Below, in pieces: positions 14,993-15,913 of a DNA stretch of 15,913 nt. This stretch comes from Erythrobacter donghaensis (GTDB lineage: Bacteria > Pseudomonadota > Alphaproteobacteria > Sphingomonadales > Sphingomonadaceae). Position 1 is the first letter of the stretch, and the number at the start of each line of letters is the position of its first letter. The translations under genes were made by a program, and so were the position numbers. Below the pieces are notes generated by a model. The model ran no database searches and was not told the DNA's origin. It saw only the letters and a program-made list of their open reading frames with translations. The stretch covers positions 1-15,913 of the forward strand of contig NZ_LSJS01000058.1 in assembly GCF_001557325.1 (NCBI RefSeq). Direction: 5' to 3'.

Positions 14993-15913
14993 TCAGCCGA
15001 GGAACTTGCGGCGCCCGAGGATCGCCGCGGCGGCGAGACCGAACAGGATCGTCATCGGCGGCGCGGGGACATCGTTGCCGCCCGTGGTGGTGCCGCTGGT
15101 GCTGCCGCTGCTCGAGGAGGAGGACGAAGAGCTGCTGCTCGACGAGGACGACGACGAAGAGGAAGTCGACCCGGTGGTTCCGCTCGAACCGCTCGAGGAG
15201 GAGGACGACGACGAGGAGGACGACGAGCTGCTCGAAGTGCTGCTGGTCATGTCGCCCGAAGACCCGCCGCTGGTCGCCCCGCCTGACGAGGAGGAGGACG
15301 AGCTGCTGCTCGAGGAAGAGGAAGAGCTCGACGAGGACGAGGACGAAGAGGAGCTGGAGCTCGTCACCGCCCCGGTCGAGGAACTGACGTTGCCCGAAGA
15401 GCTCGAGACGTTGCCCGACGAGCTCGACACATTGCCCGAGGAACTGGACACGTTGCCGGAAGAGCTCGACACCGCGCCGGTGCTCGACGAGACCGCGCCA
15501 GTCGACGAGGAAACGGCGCCGGTGCTCGACGAGACCGCCCCGGTCGAGGACGAGACATTGCCCGAAGTGCTGGTGCTCGACACCGCCCCCGTGCTGCTCG
15601 AGACCGCGCCGGTGCTGCTGGTGCTCGACACCGCGCCGGTGCTGCTCGAGACCTGTCCGGTCGAGGAGGTCACCACGCCCGAGGACGAGGTGGTGGTCGA
15701 CGTCAGCGTGCCCGACGAGGACGTGGTCGAGGTCGAATTGTCGATGTCGATATCGATCACAATGCCGCTCGACCCGCTGCTCGAACCGCTGGTCGAGCCG
15801 CTGCTGCTGCCCGAGGTCGAGGTCGAGGTGGTGGTCGAGACCGAGACGTCGCCCGAGGAGGAACCGCCGCCGCCGAAGAAGCCGCCGAAGAAGCCGCCGC
15901 CGAAGCCGAAGCC
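14993..15913 (-). CDS. Serine-rich repeat protein with PEP-CTERM-like C-terminus (5' part missing)
   Basis: The gene runs off the right edge; 306 C-terminal residues are visible and the start is outside. A GTG at 15760 is in frame, but open coding continues upstream of it to the edge, so it is not the likely start. In order: a Gly/Phe-rich stretch (GFGFGGGFFGGFFGGGG, 15913-15863), a Ser/Thr/Gly region, the alternating segment VIDIDID (15760-15740), about 14 repeats of the type SSSTGAV or SSSSGNV, then Ser runs of 26, 15 and 19 residues. The last 26 residues include DVPAPP, a hydrophobic stretch and GRRKFLG, fitting a PEP-CTERM-like sorting signal that an exosortase would process. It is therefore probably exported and surface-bound, and may be glycosylated on Ser/Thr. 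Family membership beyond the sorting signal is not recognised. A terminator lies 22 nt downstream. Confidence 0.8.
   Translation of the reverse strand, partial: GFGFGGGFFGGFFGGGGSSSGDVSVSTTTSTSTSGSSSGSTSGSSSGSSGIVIDIDIDNSTSTTSSSGTLTSTTTSSSGVVTSSTGQVSSSTGAVSSTSSTGAVSSSTGAVSSTSTSGNVSSSTGAVSSSTGAVSSSTGAVSSSTGAVSSSSGNVSSSSGNVSSSSGNVSSSSGNVSSSTGAVTSSSSSSSSSSSSSSSSSSSSSSSSSSGGATSGGSSGDMTSSTSSSSSSSSSSSSSSSGSSGTTGSTSSSSSSSSSSSSSSSSSSSGSTSGTTTGGNDVPAPPMTILFGLAAAAILGRRKFLG
15107..15361 (-). repeat. Three poly-serine tracts
   Basis: Read on the minus strand there are 26 consecutive Ser codons (15361-15284), 15 (15235-15191) and 19 (15163-15107), separated by short Gly/Thr-rich links. The 26-residue run uses TCC 9 times, TCG 7, AGC 6, TCT 3 and TCA once, so the nucleotide sequence is not a simple repeat. 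Confidence 0.9.
15365..15670 (-). repeat. Seven-residue tandem repeats (SSSTGAV/SSSSGNV)
   Basis: Fourteen units encoded by 21-nt, or twice 27-nt, segments: one ending TGQV, eight ending TGAV and five ending SGNV. Four TGAV units in a row are followed by four SGNV units in a row. Two units carry two extra residues (SSTSSTGAV, SSTSTSGNV). Codons for the same residue differ between units. Confidence 0.9.

Noticed and set aside
14840..15387. Arg/Ser-rich plus-strand frames opposite the Ser-rich gene
   Set aside because: They cross the terminator, have no ribosome binding site or domain, and mirror the Ser codons of the minus-strand gene.
15365..15670. Regularly spaced 21-nt repeats resembling a repeat array or CRISPR
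   Set aside because: No spacers separate the units, their length is a multiple of three, they stay in frame, and they vary at synonymous sites as coding repeats do.

Overview
The window is dense, GC-rich chromosomal DNA with no RNA gene, insertion sequence, phage gene or CRISPR array that I could see. Gene content and style suggest an alphaproteobacterium of the Sphingomonadales, probably Erythrobacteraceae: very high GC at third codon positions, lipoproteins and Tat/Sec exported cell-wall enzymes, two families of L,D-transpeptidase, an AcnA-type aconitase and a PEP-CTERM-like surface protein. The taxonomic placement is inference from protein flavour; no marker gene was compared.

Layout. (1) 1-60: hairpins and a G-quadruplex-capable tract just past the stop of an exported isoaspartyl peptidase/asparaginase (63-1178, minus). 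(2) 1254-2732: a GNAT acetyltransferase and a short-chain dehydrogenase, plus strand. They converge on an HSL-type alpha/beta hydrolase (2729-3667, minus) with which the dehydrogenase shares its stop-codon bases. (3) 3772-8353: a tight plus-strand operon of ispG, a thioredoxin-fold lipoprotein, the manganese exporter mntP, a histone-deacetylase-family amidohydrolase and an FAD/NAD(P)-binding oxidoreductase. Neighbours overlap by 4, 4 and 28 nt or are 4 nt apart, so translational coupling is likely. (4) 8433-10523: two L,D-transpeptidases of different families, convergent, with both stop codons lying in the arms of one inverted repeat. (5) 10719-11621: an EamA-family transporter. (6) 11741-14922: acnA followed 8 nt later by a rhodanese-domain lipoprotein, ending in a bidirectional terminator. 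(7) 14993 to the window edge, minus strand: the C-terminal 306 residues of a very serine-rich protein with a Gly/Phe-rich segment, about 14 seven-residue repeats, three poly-serine tracts and a PEP-CTERM-like sorting signal.

Two themes link the genes. Many products act in the envelope: the asparaginase, both L,D-transpeptidases, the two lipoproteins, MntP, the EamA transporter and the Ser-rich protein. Two of the cytoplasmic enzymes, IspG and AcnA, carry [4Fe-4S] clusters, and each is immediately followed by a redox- or sulfur-fold lipoprotein. Several plus-strand genes appear to start from promoters whose -10 box ends only 7-8 nt before the ATG, which would give leaderless or nearly leaderless mRNAs.

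The most unusual item is the serine-rich PEP-CTERM-like protein at the right edge. Its N-terminus lies outside the window, so its full architecture cannot be read here.
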